Shown piece by piece: positions 7,483 through 16,300 of a stretch of DNA of 41,724 nucleotides. The translations under genes were made by a program, and so were the position numbers. Under the pieces are notes generated by a model, which saw only the letters and a list, made by a program, of their open reading frames with translations, did not search any database and had not been told where the DNA came from. This DNA comes from Clostridia bacterium (lineage in GTDB: Bacteria > Bacillota > Clostridia > Oscillospirales > Acutalibacteraceae): the NCBI GenBank assembly GCA_017625435.1, contig JAGAKX010000046.1:1-41724 (forward strand), read 5' to 3'. How positions within the stretch are numbered: the first letter of the stretch is position 1; each line of letters starts with the position of its first letter.

Positions 7483-8619
7483 ATGGACACCGGAAAAACA
7501 CCAATAAGCCAACAAGAGTTACTTTATGACCCTATGTTTGCAAAAAGACCCGATTTGCTGATTAAGGATGACCCTGACAAAGGAATCCTCGGCAAGATTG
7601 CTCTGAAAAAAGCAGCATTTATCATTGTTCTGGTCTTCTTTATTAGTCTTTCGATGTATTTCAGCTTCAGAACAGTTTCCAAGCCTGTTTACACTTTCGA
7701 GGAAAACGGCTCTTTTGAAAACGGCGAACCGGCATACTGTCTGACTGAGTATCACGGCGATAACAGACAGGTGCTTGTTCTGGATTTTGTATGCGATGAA
7801 AACGACGTACCGGATAAAACAAAGCGAGTCAGCGAAATCAGAAAGTATGCGGTAAACTGCAATGAATCCTTAAGCTTCATTTATATTTCCGCTGACATTG
7901 ATATGATAGACCCCAAGGCATTTTATACCTGCAAAAACCTGAAAGCATTTTTTGTTGATGAAAATAACAAAAGCTATACCTCAATCGACGGCATTCTTTA
8001 CAGAACCGAAAACGGAGTCCCGGTTGAAATTATGATGTGCCCTCCGAAGAATCAGGAATATCTTGCATCTCTGGGTCTTGGTGCAAAAGCACCTCTGAGT
8101 CCTGATGAAACGGATGCTTATTTTGAGGTACTTAATAAGCTTTATGCAGAGATACCCTCTGTCACCACAAACAAAAACCGTCTGCAGTCTGACACCGAAG
8201 AGAACTTCTCAACAGTTACAATTCCTGAGACGGTAACGGTAATCAATGAGCTTTGCTTCGCTGAATGCTATGATCTGAGACATATAGTATTCAATGAAAT
8301 AATTACGGATATTGAGTCCCTTGCATTCTTTAAGTGCAAAAATCTTCAGGAGCTTGATATACCCGATTCAGTTGTAAATATCGGTTCCGATGCATTTTCT
8401 TCCTGTACCTCGATTAAGGATATTTTCATACCGACTTCCGTATCTTCAATCGGACATCACGCTTTTTATGACTGCTCAGGCGTAGAAGTTGTAAGAATGG
8501 AATGCTCTGAGGAAAAAGCAAAGGATATTGACCTTGGCTCTGCCTGGCTTCCCGAAAAACGGAAGATTGTTATGCGTCCCATCGGTGTTTCCTATAATGA
8601 AGAAAGAGAGGTGAAGTGA
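7483..8619 (+). CDS. Membrane-anchored leucine-rich-repeat (BspA/LRR_5-type) protein
   Basis: 379 residues from ATG 7483, chosen because GGAGG lies at 7471-7475 and the upstream extension overlaps the promoter. Seen: a cytoplasmic N-terminus of about 43 residues, one transmembrane helix (about 44-62), then an extracellular region. Residues about 240-345 hold LRR_5 repeats of the form IPxxVxxIxxxAFxxCxxLxxI (for example IPDSVVNIGSDAFSSC and IPTSVSSIGHHAFYDC). A degenerate earlier repeat lies around residues 110-160 (IDPKAFYTCKNLKAFFVD). LRR_5 domains generally mediate surface binding. The stop codon is 1 bp from the start of the permease gene, so the two are translationally coupled and may form a complex. 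I do not recognise a specific function. Confidence 0.65.
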   Translation: MDTGKTPISQQELLYDPMFAKRPDLLIKDDPDKGILGKIALKKAAFIIVLVFFISLSMYFSFRTVSKPVYTFEENGSFENGEPAYCLTEYHGDNRQVLVLDFVCDENDVPDKTKRVSEIRKYAVNCNESLSFIYISADIDMIDPKAFYTCKNLKAFFVDENNKSYTSIDGILYRTENGVPVEIMMCPPKNQEYLASLGLGAKAPLSPDETDAYFEVLNKLYAEIPSVTTNKNRLQSDTEENFSTVTIPETVTVINELCFAECYDLRHIVFNEIITDIESLAFFKCKNLQELDIPDSVVNIGSDAFSSCTSIKDIFIPTSVSSIGHHAFYDCSGVEVVRMECSEEKAKDIDLGSAWLPEKRKIVMRPIGVSYNEEREVK

Positions 8620-8620
8620 T

Positions 8621-10453
8621 ATGTCAAAGGCCAAGGATTTTATAGCCGACGTCAGAGCTCATTGGCACGAGCCGGACAGATCAAAGGGAAATTATGTTTC
8701 CTTTAAGGAATACCTTGATATATTCCTCGGCGTAAGCTTCAATTATGCCGCCCAGTCTCCTCTCGGATACATAGGCTTCGGAGCAGGCTGTTTCCTGATA
8801 ATGTATCACTATGACCTGCCATATATAGCTTTTTCCATAGTAGGTCTTATCGGCATACCCCTCAGCTATCTCTGGAGTATTGTCGGATGGATAGTAACCG
8901 ATAATCTCGGATTTATGACAAAGAAAACCGAAAAAACAGTATACACCATATATTTTGCAGCCGTAGGCTTAGGACTGATTCTCCTGCTTACTGATATTAC
9001 AGCATTTATTCCCGACGGAAATGCTCTCAAGGAAATGCTGAACGGACTCACGGGAATCAATGCACGAAGCTTTCTGAAGCTTATAGGCGTTCAGCTTTTT
9101 GTTAACGGCTTCGGCGGTGCAAGAAATATTTTCTGGAGAAAGAAGCTTGTGCCGAAATACGGAAGATATAAGTTCAATCTCTATGCAAGTGTTATTCAGA
9201 AGAGCATACTGATCATTCTTATCGGTTGGCTTCCCGTATACAATATTCCCGATGTAAACGAAAGATTCTGGATTGCATATCTGCTTTTCAGTCTCTTCAG
9301 TATGTATGATTTTTCAACTACAACACAGTCGTGTACGGAAACCATCAGTCCCAATCCTCAGGAAAGACTGTGGGTGCGTACTTATCCCGTAAAAATAAGC
9401 CATCTGCTCAACTCTGTTTTTGTTCTCATTCTCCCCTTGCTCGGTGAATTCAACGACATTAACTTCTACCGCTGGGTAGTTCCCGGAACCTTTATTCCCT
9501 GTGCTCTTCTGACACTTTATTTCGCAAGAAACATCAAGGAGAGAATTCCTCAGCCTGCAATTGAGAAAAAACAAAATATCTCCTTCTGGTACGGCATATT
9601 CAGCGTAATCAGGAACAAATATCATTGGCTTAATACCGCAACCTCACTTATAGACTCCCTGGGTAACGGTATGCTGAGCCTCACAACTGTTATTTATTTC
9701 TACACAATGAGACTCAGCGGTCTTGAATATTCGCTGATTACTTTGCTTTTCACCTTCAGGGGCACGCTCCCGACTTTTGTAGCTCCGATGATTATGAAAA
9801 GGTTTTCCTACAAAACCCTGAATCTTTTCAAACAGCTGGTTGAAGTGCTGAGTGCAGGCATAAACATTCTTGCAATTCTTTACCTCGGCGACAATATAAT
9901 TCTCTGCGGATGGCTCATGTACGGTTCCCTTTGGCTGAGAGGCTTCCTTGTTGAAGTTGTAAACATTGCCAAGAGTGATATGAGCGTGCGTCTTCAGGAC
10001 TACCAGATGTATCTGTCCGGTGAAAGACTGGCAAGCTTCTCCGGTGTTTTCAGCTGGTTTATCTCCCCCATTACAACACTGGTAGGTCTCATTATCCCCG
10101 TTCTTATTCTCAAAGAAGGCTTTAACAGCAACTGGGATGTTCTCTTTATTGATGATTCCAGAGCAGGTATTCTTGTTGTACCTCTTGTTTTTGACCTCGT
10201 AGGACACGCGCTTATGATGATTCCTTATTTCTTCTGGGACTACAACAACAAACAGCATCTTTATGCTATGGATGTTCTCAAGCAAAGAGAAGCCCTTGCA
10301 AAAGAAGGCTACTTCCCTGACACCTACACAGGCGGTCTTAATTTCAAGGAGGCACACAACGTCAAGCACGGTCTTCCTGAAGAAATAAGACACCTGAAAG
10401 ACGATTTGCCTCAAAAACGGTCGGATAAAGTCAAAGAGACCGTAAACACCTGA
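8621..10453 (+). CDS. Large MFS/GPH-like permease
   Basis: 610 residues with about 12 transmembrane segments; longer than a standard MFS protein because of an N-terminal soluble stretch of about 35 residues and a charged C-terminal tail of about 75 residues. Seen: helix 1-2 region YLDIFLGVSFNYAAQSPLGY, loop KKLVPKYGRYKF, and a second half starting FWYGIFSVIRNKYHWLNTAT followed by GTLPTFVAPMIMKRFSYKTL, the usual two-fold MFS organisation. Glycoside-pentoside-hexuronide (MFS_2) type is my best family guess; the substrate is unknown. It starts one base after the stop codon of the LRR protein, with GAGGTGA as ribosome binding site. The terminator at its 3' end is shared with the mntP promoter region. 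Confidence 0.65.
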   Translation: MSKAKDFIADVRAHWHEPDRSKGNYVSFKEYLDIFLGVSFNYAAQSPLGYIGFGAGCFLIMYHYDLPYIAFSIVGLIGIPLSYLWSIVGWIVTDNLGFMTKKTEKTVYTIYFAAVGLGLILLLTDITAFIPDGNALKEMLNGLTGINARSFLKLIGVQLFVNGFGGARNIFWRKKLVPKYGRYKFNLYASVIQKSILIILIGWLPVYNIPDVNERFWIAYLLFSLFSMYDFSTTTQSCTETISPNPQERLWVRTYPVKISHLLNSVFVLILPLLGEFNDINFYRWVVPGTFIPCALLTLYFARNIKERIPQPAIEKKQNISFWYGIFSVIRNKYHWLNTATSLIDSLGNGMLSLTTVIYFYTMRLSGLEYSLITLLFTFRGTLPTFVAPMIMKRFSYKTLNLFKQLVEVLSAGINILAILYLGDNIILCGWLMYGSLWLRGFLVEVVNIAKSDMSVRLQDYQMYLSGERLASFSGVFSWFISPITTLVGLIIPVLILKEGFNSNWDVLFIDDSRAGILVVPLVFDLVGHALMMIPYFFWDYNNKQHLYAMDVLKQREALAKEGYFPDTYTGGLNFKEAHNVKHGLPEEIRHLKDDLPQKRSDKVKETVNT

Positions 10454-10468
10454 TTCGTCCTTTTTCAA

Positions 10469-10524
10469 TTGACAAGCACTCCTATGCTATGGTAAAATAC
10501 CACAGGTCAAAGGAGTGCTTTTTT
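10469..10524 (+). promoter_or_regulatory. mntP promoter nested inside a terminator / SD-sequestering hairpin
   Basis: TTGACA (10469-10474), 18-bp spacer and TAAAAT (10493-10498) form the mntP promoter. AAGCACTCCT (10474-10483), inside the spacer, is a perfect 10-bp complement of AGGAGTGCTT (10511-10520), which contains the mntP Shine-Dalgarno AGGAG and is followed by TTTT. A transcript reading through from the upstream permease gene would form this hairpin, terminating or hiding the ribosome site. A transcript started at the nested promoter (about 10505) lacks the left arm and is translatable. Confidence 0.65.
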
Positions 10525-11115
10525 ATGAATCTCGGCTTTTCTTTTTTCTTCAACAGCATACTGCTCGGTATCGGTCTTGCAATGGATGCATTTTCCGTGT
10601 CCCTTGCAAACGGTCTTAACGAGCCTTGTATGAAAAGAGGCAAAATACTCGGAACAGCAGGTATTTTCTCTGTATTTCAGGCTCTGATGCCCCTTATAGG
10701 CTGGATATGTGTTTCCACCGTAGCTCAGAAGTTTGAAGCATTTTCGGCTCTTATTCCCTGGATTGCACTCATTCTTCTCGGAATCATCGGCGGCAAGATG
10801 CTTTATGAGGGCATAAAGAATAAGGATTGCTCCTGCGAAGAAAAGCCTGCTATCGGCATAACAGGACTTCTCGTTCAGGGTGTCGCAACATCAATAGATG
10901 CTCTTTCCGTGGGCTTTACCATTGCTGAATACAATTTTACCGAGGCACTTCTCTCCTGCATACTTATAGGTATTGTTACATTCTTTATATGCTTCGGCGG
11001 CATTATTATAGGAAAAAAAGCGGGCACAAAGCTTTCGGGAAAAGCCGGAATCTTCGGCGGTGCAATTCTCATTTTCATAGGTCTCGAAATCTTTATTTCA
11101 AGCTTTGTCAAATAA
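10525..11115 (+). CDS. mntP: MntP-family manganese efflux pump
   Basis: 196 residues and six transmembrane helices, the standard MntP (former DUF204) size. Seen: the two inverted-repeat motifs GLAMDAFSVSLANG (near residue 17) and VATSIDALSVGFTIAE (near residue 120), whose Asp residues are required for Mn2+ export in characterised members. I use ATG 10525 (AGGAG at 10511-10515) rather than the ATG at 10489, which overlaps the -10 box. No yybP-ykoY manganese riboswitch fits upstream: the leader from the predicted start is only about 20 nt. Regulation therefore appears different from the best known mntP genes. No clear terminator follows in 11116-11200. Confidence 0.88.
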   Translation: MNLGFSFFFNSILLGIGLAMDAFSVSLANGLNEPCMKRGKILGTAGIFSVFQALMPLIGWICVSTVAQKFEAFSALIPWIALILLGIIGGKMLYEGIKNKDCSCEEKPAIGITGLLVQGVATSIDALSVGFTIAEYNFTEALLSCILIGIVTFFICFGGIIIGKKAGTKLSGKAGIFGGAILIFIGLEIFISSFVK

Positions 11116-11204
11116 AATAGCTTCCGAAACACCGCTCAACCGTCATTCTTCTCCGAAATTCATACACATTTTTTCCTTTTGTTGTATATTTTCTTTTCAG
11201 GAAC

Positions 11205-11234
11205 TTTACAAACGGTTCACATTTATGTTATAAT
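11205..11234 (+). promoter_or_regulatory. Promoter of the secreted hydrolase gene
   Basis: TTTACA (11205-11210), 18-bp spacer, TATAAT (11229-11234), 29 bp before the ATG at 11264. Confidence 0.65.
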
Positions 11235-11263
11235 ACATTCATAAAACTTAAAGGAGTATGCAT

Positions 11264-12823
11264 ATGAAATTAAGAAAAGCATTAGCATTAGTTTTATCCC
11301 TTTTAATGGTATTTTCTGTTTTCGTTCCTGCAGTAAGTGCTGCCGAGAAAGAAGAGTACCCCATTATTTATATTCCCGGTACAAGAAATCCCCTTTATGC
11401 AGATAAAAACAATCCCTCACAGGATAACCGTATATGGAAAATCGGCGTTGATGTCGGTGCTGTCGTAAAGGAAGCTCTTGCTCCCTGCCTTAAGGAGCTT
11501 GCTCTCGGTGTAGTAAGAGACGACTATACCGCTTACTGCGATGAGCTTGCAAATACCGTTGTGCCTCTTTTTGAAAAGATTGTTCTTGACAAAAACGGCG
11601 AAGCATCTAACGGTTCAGGCGTTGAAAAGGAATCCGCATCAAGATACTATGCCGCAAAGTCCGGCAATTACGGCTTCTGGGATTATCATTTTGTATATGA
11701 CTGGCGTCTTTCCCCCATGGATGTCTGCCATCAGCTCAAGGCTCACATTGACCGCGTAAAGACTCTTACCGGCAAGGATAAGGTAGTTCTTATCGGCAGA
11801 TGTATGGGTGCAAATATGATAAGCGCATACTTTACTGAGTATTATGACCACGCTGTAGAAAGCGTTGATACCATTGTAATGTATGAGCCCTCAAACCTCG
11901 GTCTTGATATTTTAGGTGCCATCTGGTCAGGTCAGGTTTCTCTTGATGACGAGCAGCTTGATTTATTCCTTGACTACTATCTTTCCCACGAGGATCTTAT
12001 TGAGGACCCCGCTACTGCTGAGCTTATCTCCGCTCTTGTAGGTGTTTTACAGGAAATTAAGATGCTGGGAATCGGTACGGGACTTGTAAATAAGCTTCTC
12101 GAAAATGTAGGCGATAATCTCATTCCCCGTCTTCTTCTCGGTACCTTCGGCTCCTTCCCCTCCTTCTGGTCAATGGTCGGCAAAGAATATTATGAGGATG
12201 CAAGAAAGTTTGTTTTCTCAGGAAGAGAAGAAGAATACGAGGGCTTTATCGCTAAGACAGACGATTGGTATTATAACGTAATGGAAAAGCTTCCCGAAAC
12301 TATGAAGAAGCTTGAAAATGACGGAGTTTCAATCGGTGTTCTCGTAAAGTACAACATCCCCTCTTACCCCTTCTATGAAAATGCTTCTCAGCAGACCGAT
12401 ATGGTATCTGACGTTTACCATGTATCCTACTATGCAACAAGCGCACCCTACGGCGAAACTCTTTCAGAGGAATATATAAACGGTCTTAAGGATACAAAGT
12501 ATCTCTCACCCGATAAGATGATTGATGCTTCAACCTGTCTTTTCCCTGACAAGACCTGGTTTATCAAGGATATTTCCCACGACCCCTTCCCCCCTTCAAT
12601 TGATAAGCTTATCAGGGCGTTTATTAATTCTCACGGTGAAATGACTGTTTTCAGCGATGAAAACTATCCTCAGTATTTACAGTATAATGCTGAAAACGAT
12701 ACAATAACACCTGTTAAAGAAGAGGAACCTGCAAAGAATAATCCCTTTACAGATTTCATTAATAAATTTGTAAGATTCTTCAAAGCACTCTTTAACTCAC
12801 TCAAAAATCTTTTTGCAAAATAA
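11264..12823 (+). CDS. Secreted LCAT-like alpha/beta hydrolase with Cys in the nucleophile elbow
   Basis: 519 residues from ATG 11264 (AAGGAG at 11251-11256). Seen: a clear signal peptide (KALALVLSLLMVFSVFVPAVSA, cut near residue 27), then YPIIYIPGT as first strand and oxyanion region, FVYDWRLSP as in LCAT-type phospholipid acyltransferases/lipases, and the elbow VVLIGRCMGANM at about residues 174-185. The usual motif is GxSxG; here codon TGT gives Cys180. A late SHDPFPP (Asp/His) could hold the catalytic His. The last 27 residues are an amphipathic basic/aromatic tail (FVRFFKALFNSLKNLFAK) like that of the CotH-family protein at 33.5 kb. A Cys nucleophile would make this a thiol hydrolase or acyltransferase, or an inactive scaffold. 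Monocistronic. Confidence 0.7.
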   Translation: MKLRKALALVLSLLMVFSVFVPAVSAAEKEEYPIIYIPGTRNPLYADKNNPSQDNRIWKIGVDVGAVVKEALAPCLKELALGVVRDDYTAYCDELANTVVPLFEKIVLDKNGEASNGSGVEKESASRYYAAKSGNYGFWDYHFVYDWRLSPMDVCHQLKAHIDRVKTLTGKDKVVLIGRCMGANMISAYFTEYYDHAVESVDTIVMYEPSNLGLDILGAIWSGQVSLDDEQLDLFLDYYLSHEDLIEDPATAELISALVGVLQEIKMLGIGTGLVNKLLENVGDNLIPRLLLGTFGSFPSFWSMVGKEYYEDARKFVFSGREEEYEGFIAKTDDWYYNVMEKLPETMKKLENDGVSIGVLVKYNIPSYPFYENASQQTDMVSDVYHVSYYATSAPYGETLSEEYINGLKDTKYLSPDKMIDASTCLFPDKTWFIKDISHDPFPPSIDKLIRAFINSHGEMTVFSDENYPQYLQYNAENDTITPVKEEEPAKNNPFTDFINKFVRFFKALFNSLKNLFAK

Positions 12824-12831
12824 TTACTTTA

Positions 12832-12861
12832 CGGGACCGTTCATCGGTCCCGAATTTTTTT
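12832..12861 (+). terminator. Terminator of the hydrolase gene
   Basis: CGGGACCG (12832-12839), loop TTCAT, CGGTCCCG (12845-12852), then a seven-T run from 12855. Confidence 0.88.
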
Positions 12862-12880
12862 GGATTTTTTATTTTCCCTG

Positions 12881-12927
12881 TTGACAAATCGGTTTACAAG
12901 TTGTAAACTAACATTGTAGTCTACAAT
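12881..12927 (+). promoter_or_regulatory. Autoregulated blaI-type promoter with two operators
   Basis: TTGACA (12881-12886), 17-bp spacer, TAAACT (12904-12909) with TG at 12902-12903. Perfect dyad GTTTACAA-G-TTGTAAAC (12892-12908) covers the -10 box; a second dyad ATTGTAG-T-CTACAAT (12913-12927) covers the start site. Both contain the TACA/TGTA half-sites known for BlaI/MecI operators. Confidence 0.8.
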
Positions 12928-12949
12928 ATGTAAACCAGGAGTGATAATT

Positions 12950-13312
12950 ATGGCAGACATTCAGTTAGGTGCAGTAGAAAGCAGATTTGCAGATATTATA
13001 GGGGAATACGAGCCCGTAACCTCAGGCGACGTGGTAAAAATGGCGGAAAGCTCCCTCGGATGGAAAAAGTCCACTACCTTTACAGTCCTTCGCCGTCTTT
13101 GCGAAAAGGGGCTTTTCAGAAATGAAAAGGGCACGGTCACATCTCTTATTTCAAAGCAGGATTTCAATTCTTTGCAAAGCGAGCAGTTTGTAGAGGAAAA
13201 CTTCGGCGGCTCCCTCCCTGCCTTTCTTGCGGCATTCACAAAAAGAAAAAAGCTTTCCGAAGCTGAAATCAATGAGCTTCGCAGAATGGTAAGCGATTAT
13301 AAGGAGGATTGA
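12950..13312 (+). CDS. BlaI/MecI-family transcriptional repressor
   Basis: 120 residues from ATG 12950 (AGGAG at 12937-12941). It has an N-terminal winged helix (ESRFADIIGEYEPVTSGDVV, then KKSTTFTVLRRLCEKGLFR as recognition helix and wing) and a short C-terminal helical dimerisation region (PAFLAAFTKRKKLSEAEINE), matching the penicillinase repressor family. Known mechanism: a dimer binds TACA..TGTA dyads and is removed by proteolysis triggered by a BlaR1-type receptor. The two dyads at its own promoter indicate autoregulation of the repressor-receptor pair. There is no beta-lactamase or PBP gene in the window, so the regulon may be cell-envelope stress rather than a known resistance gene (inference). 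Confidence 0.88.
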   Translation: MADIQLGAVESRFADIIGEYEPVTSGDVVKMAESSLGWKKSTTFTVLRRLCEKGLFRNEKGTVTSLISKQDFNSLQSEQFVEENFGGSLPAFLAAFTKRKKLSEAEINELRRMVSDYKED

Positions 13313-13314
13313 AA

Positions 13315-16300
13315 ATGGAAGATTTATTCATTAAAATTCTCAATATGAGCATAACCGCTTCATATTTCGTTGTTGCTCTTATGCTTTTAAGAGCGATATT
13401 CAGAAAAATACCGAAGTGGATTAACTGTGCTCTGTGGGGGCTTGTAGGTCTTCGTCTTATTCTCCCCTTTTCCTTTGAAAGCATTTTAAGTCTTATTCCG
13501 TCAGCTCAGACAATACCGCCCGATATTGCAATGTCGAAAAATCCGCAGATTTCAAGCGGAATCCCTGCATTTAACAGCGTTATAAATCCTATAATCTCGG
13601 AAAGCTTTACCCCGGAGCCATCTTACAGCGTAAATCCCCTGCAGGTTGTTTCCTTCATAGCTTCCGTTTTATGGATAACGGGCATTGCCGCAATGCTCAT
13701 ATATACCCTTGTAAGCTATCTTCTTCTCAGAAGAAAAACAAGAGAAAGCATAAAAAATGCTGACGGCACATATATTTGCGATGCTGTCGCTTCTCCATTC
13801 ATTTTGGGAATAATAAAGCCCAAAATATACATTCCGTCACAGGTTTCAGATAGTGACAGAAATCATATAATTGCCCACGAAAAAGCACATATTAAACGTC
13901 TTGATCATCTGTGGAAGCCTTTAGGTTTTCTGATACTCTCGTTTTATTGGTTCAATCCCCTTATGTGGCTCGCCTACATTTTCCTTTGCCGTGACATTGA
14001 AGCCGCCTGTGATGAAAAGGTTCTAAAAAACGGCGGAGCAGAGCTTAAAAAGAGCTATTCAGAGGCACTTATAAACTGCTCTGTACCAAAAAAGCTTGTT
14101 ACCGCCTGCCCTCTTGCATTCGGTGAAACGGGAGTAAAGCAGAGAATCAAAAATATTCTGAGCTACAAAAAGCCTACGTTCTGGATTATTATTTCAGCTC
14201 TTATTGTAAGCATAATTCTCTCTGCCTGCTTTATGACAAACCCCGGCACCACAAGAATCAACGATGTTCCGGGATATGGGACTATATTCAAAGATGTCAC
14301 AAAGCTGCAGTTCTTCACGGGAGAAAATACTGTCTATACAACCGAAGACCCGACAGAGGAACTTAGAGGGCTGAAAAAAGTTAAACTCGACAAAGCCGGT
14401 GAAGTTTATTATGACTATGCTTATAAAATTGAAATTAACGACAGATTTTTAATTTGTATTGACAATGAATTTTCACTGCTTACTGTGATGGATAACATAT
14501 ATCTGAACAAAGTCACAGATAACAGTACAGATTCTTCCGTAACACCAATTCCGACATCAACGGTCTACAGTATTAAAAATCCTGAAGTATTCAAGGATTT
14601 CTTTCTTGATGCTACAGACAGAACAATTATAATTGACCCGGAAGAAGTTACGGTATTTACAGGATATTCAGGTATTTATATCACTCTCGACAGTATATCA
14701 AATAATAACGGAATCGTTTCATTTAATGTCAATTGGCATAACGAAACAGACAAGCCGGTCAGCTTCGGAGAGATTTTCAAGATAGAATATGTAGACGGAA
14801 CTGAATATATTGACATTACACCGAAGGATACCGTGTGGATCACAATTGCATACCTTCTGAAACCCGACACGACTATCCCACACACCTATAGTGTTGCGGG
14901 ACTTGATATGAGCCGTAACGGCACCTATCGTATTTCAACGAACTTTTCGCTTGAAGACGGAAGAAATTACAAAGCCGACTGCGGATTCAGTTTTGAAAGC
15001 ATACACGGAAGCTTAATAGACAGTGCCGACAACACAACAATCACTACAACAAAAATAGCCGCAACAGACAATATGTCATTCATTACCGAATACGAGGGTG
15101 TATACATTACACTTGACAGCGTAACTACCGACAAAAACGGCACAGTTTCTTTTAATCTCGATTGGCATAATGAAACGGACAGATTAATAAACTTCGGCGA
15201 AGTAATCAAGGTAGAATTCGATGACGGAACAGGCTACCTTGACATCACCCCTAAGGATGCTGTATGGGATGCCTTGGCATATCTTCTGAAACCGGATACT
15301 ACAGTACCCCATAGACACAGCTTATTGAATCTTGATATATCACGAAGCGGAACCTACAGAATAACAACAACCTTTGCAATTCCAAATACCATCTATGATA
15401 ACTGGTCAGGTCCATATAAAACGCAGGTGATTTTCAGTCTTACTTCAACAAGCAATATCGGAGGAACCTCAGACCCCTCAGCAATAGTAACGGCAAAACA
15501 ACTGACCATTGAGGATGTTATCAGACTGTCAAAAAAAGGTGACGAGCTTACCTGGTCGGACTTTGACGGCTTTGCTTACAATGAGCTTTTAACAAGCTAT
15601 GTCGGCGAGGACATTACAAGAAGCTTCAGAATTGATGACAGATTTTTTGTTACAATACTCGGAAATCCTGCAGAAAAACCAAGGTCGGTATTAATTAACA
15701 CTCCGGGAAACGGTGCTGCGGGAATAAGCCTTGATATAAGAAACGGTAATGTTGAAGAATGGATACAAACGCACGAACAGGATCCCGTTATCAGGACTCT
15801 CTCCTGCTCAGTCAGAAGCTTTGCAGTTGACAAAACGGGAGACAATTACAACAGCTTTATTGACTACGGCTGTTATTTGCCCCCTGTTTATAACAGGATT
15901 CAGTATCTGCCCGTCATAAGAATTGACAGCTATGATGAGCTAATGAGATTCAGGGATTACTTTGATGATAAAATGCTGTTCGATGATACTTATAATGACT
16001 GGTATCCTACCTTCCAGGAGCTGTGCGAATTATACAATACGCAATACGCAGATTTTTTCAAGCACTACGTTCTTTTCATAGCCTACTGCACTAAATCAAA
16101 TACGGCAAATTATCTGTCACTGGGGTATGCAAATGTCTCTGAAGGCATTCTTACACTCTGCATCAATGAACACGAAAGCTCGGACAGCGGTACGGATGAA
16201 ATCACAGGCTGTATAAACGTTTTTGAAATAGCAAAAAGTGACGTTCAGGATGTGAATCGTGCAGAAGCCTTTGTTTACGGTGAAATTCCTTCTTATGACG

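Noticed and set aside
9644..10468. 274-codon open frame on the minus strand opposite the large permease gene
   Set aside because: Antisense to a coupled, well-supported membrane protein gene; composition is that of a reverse-frame shadow, and no promoter or ribosome site fits.
10469..10524. Manganese (yybP-ykoY) riboswitch before mntP
   Set aside because: The leader from the predicted start is about 20 nt, too short for the aptamer, and the conserved loops are absent.
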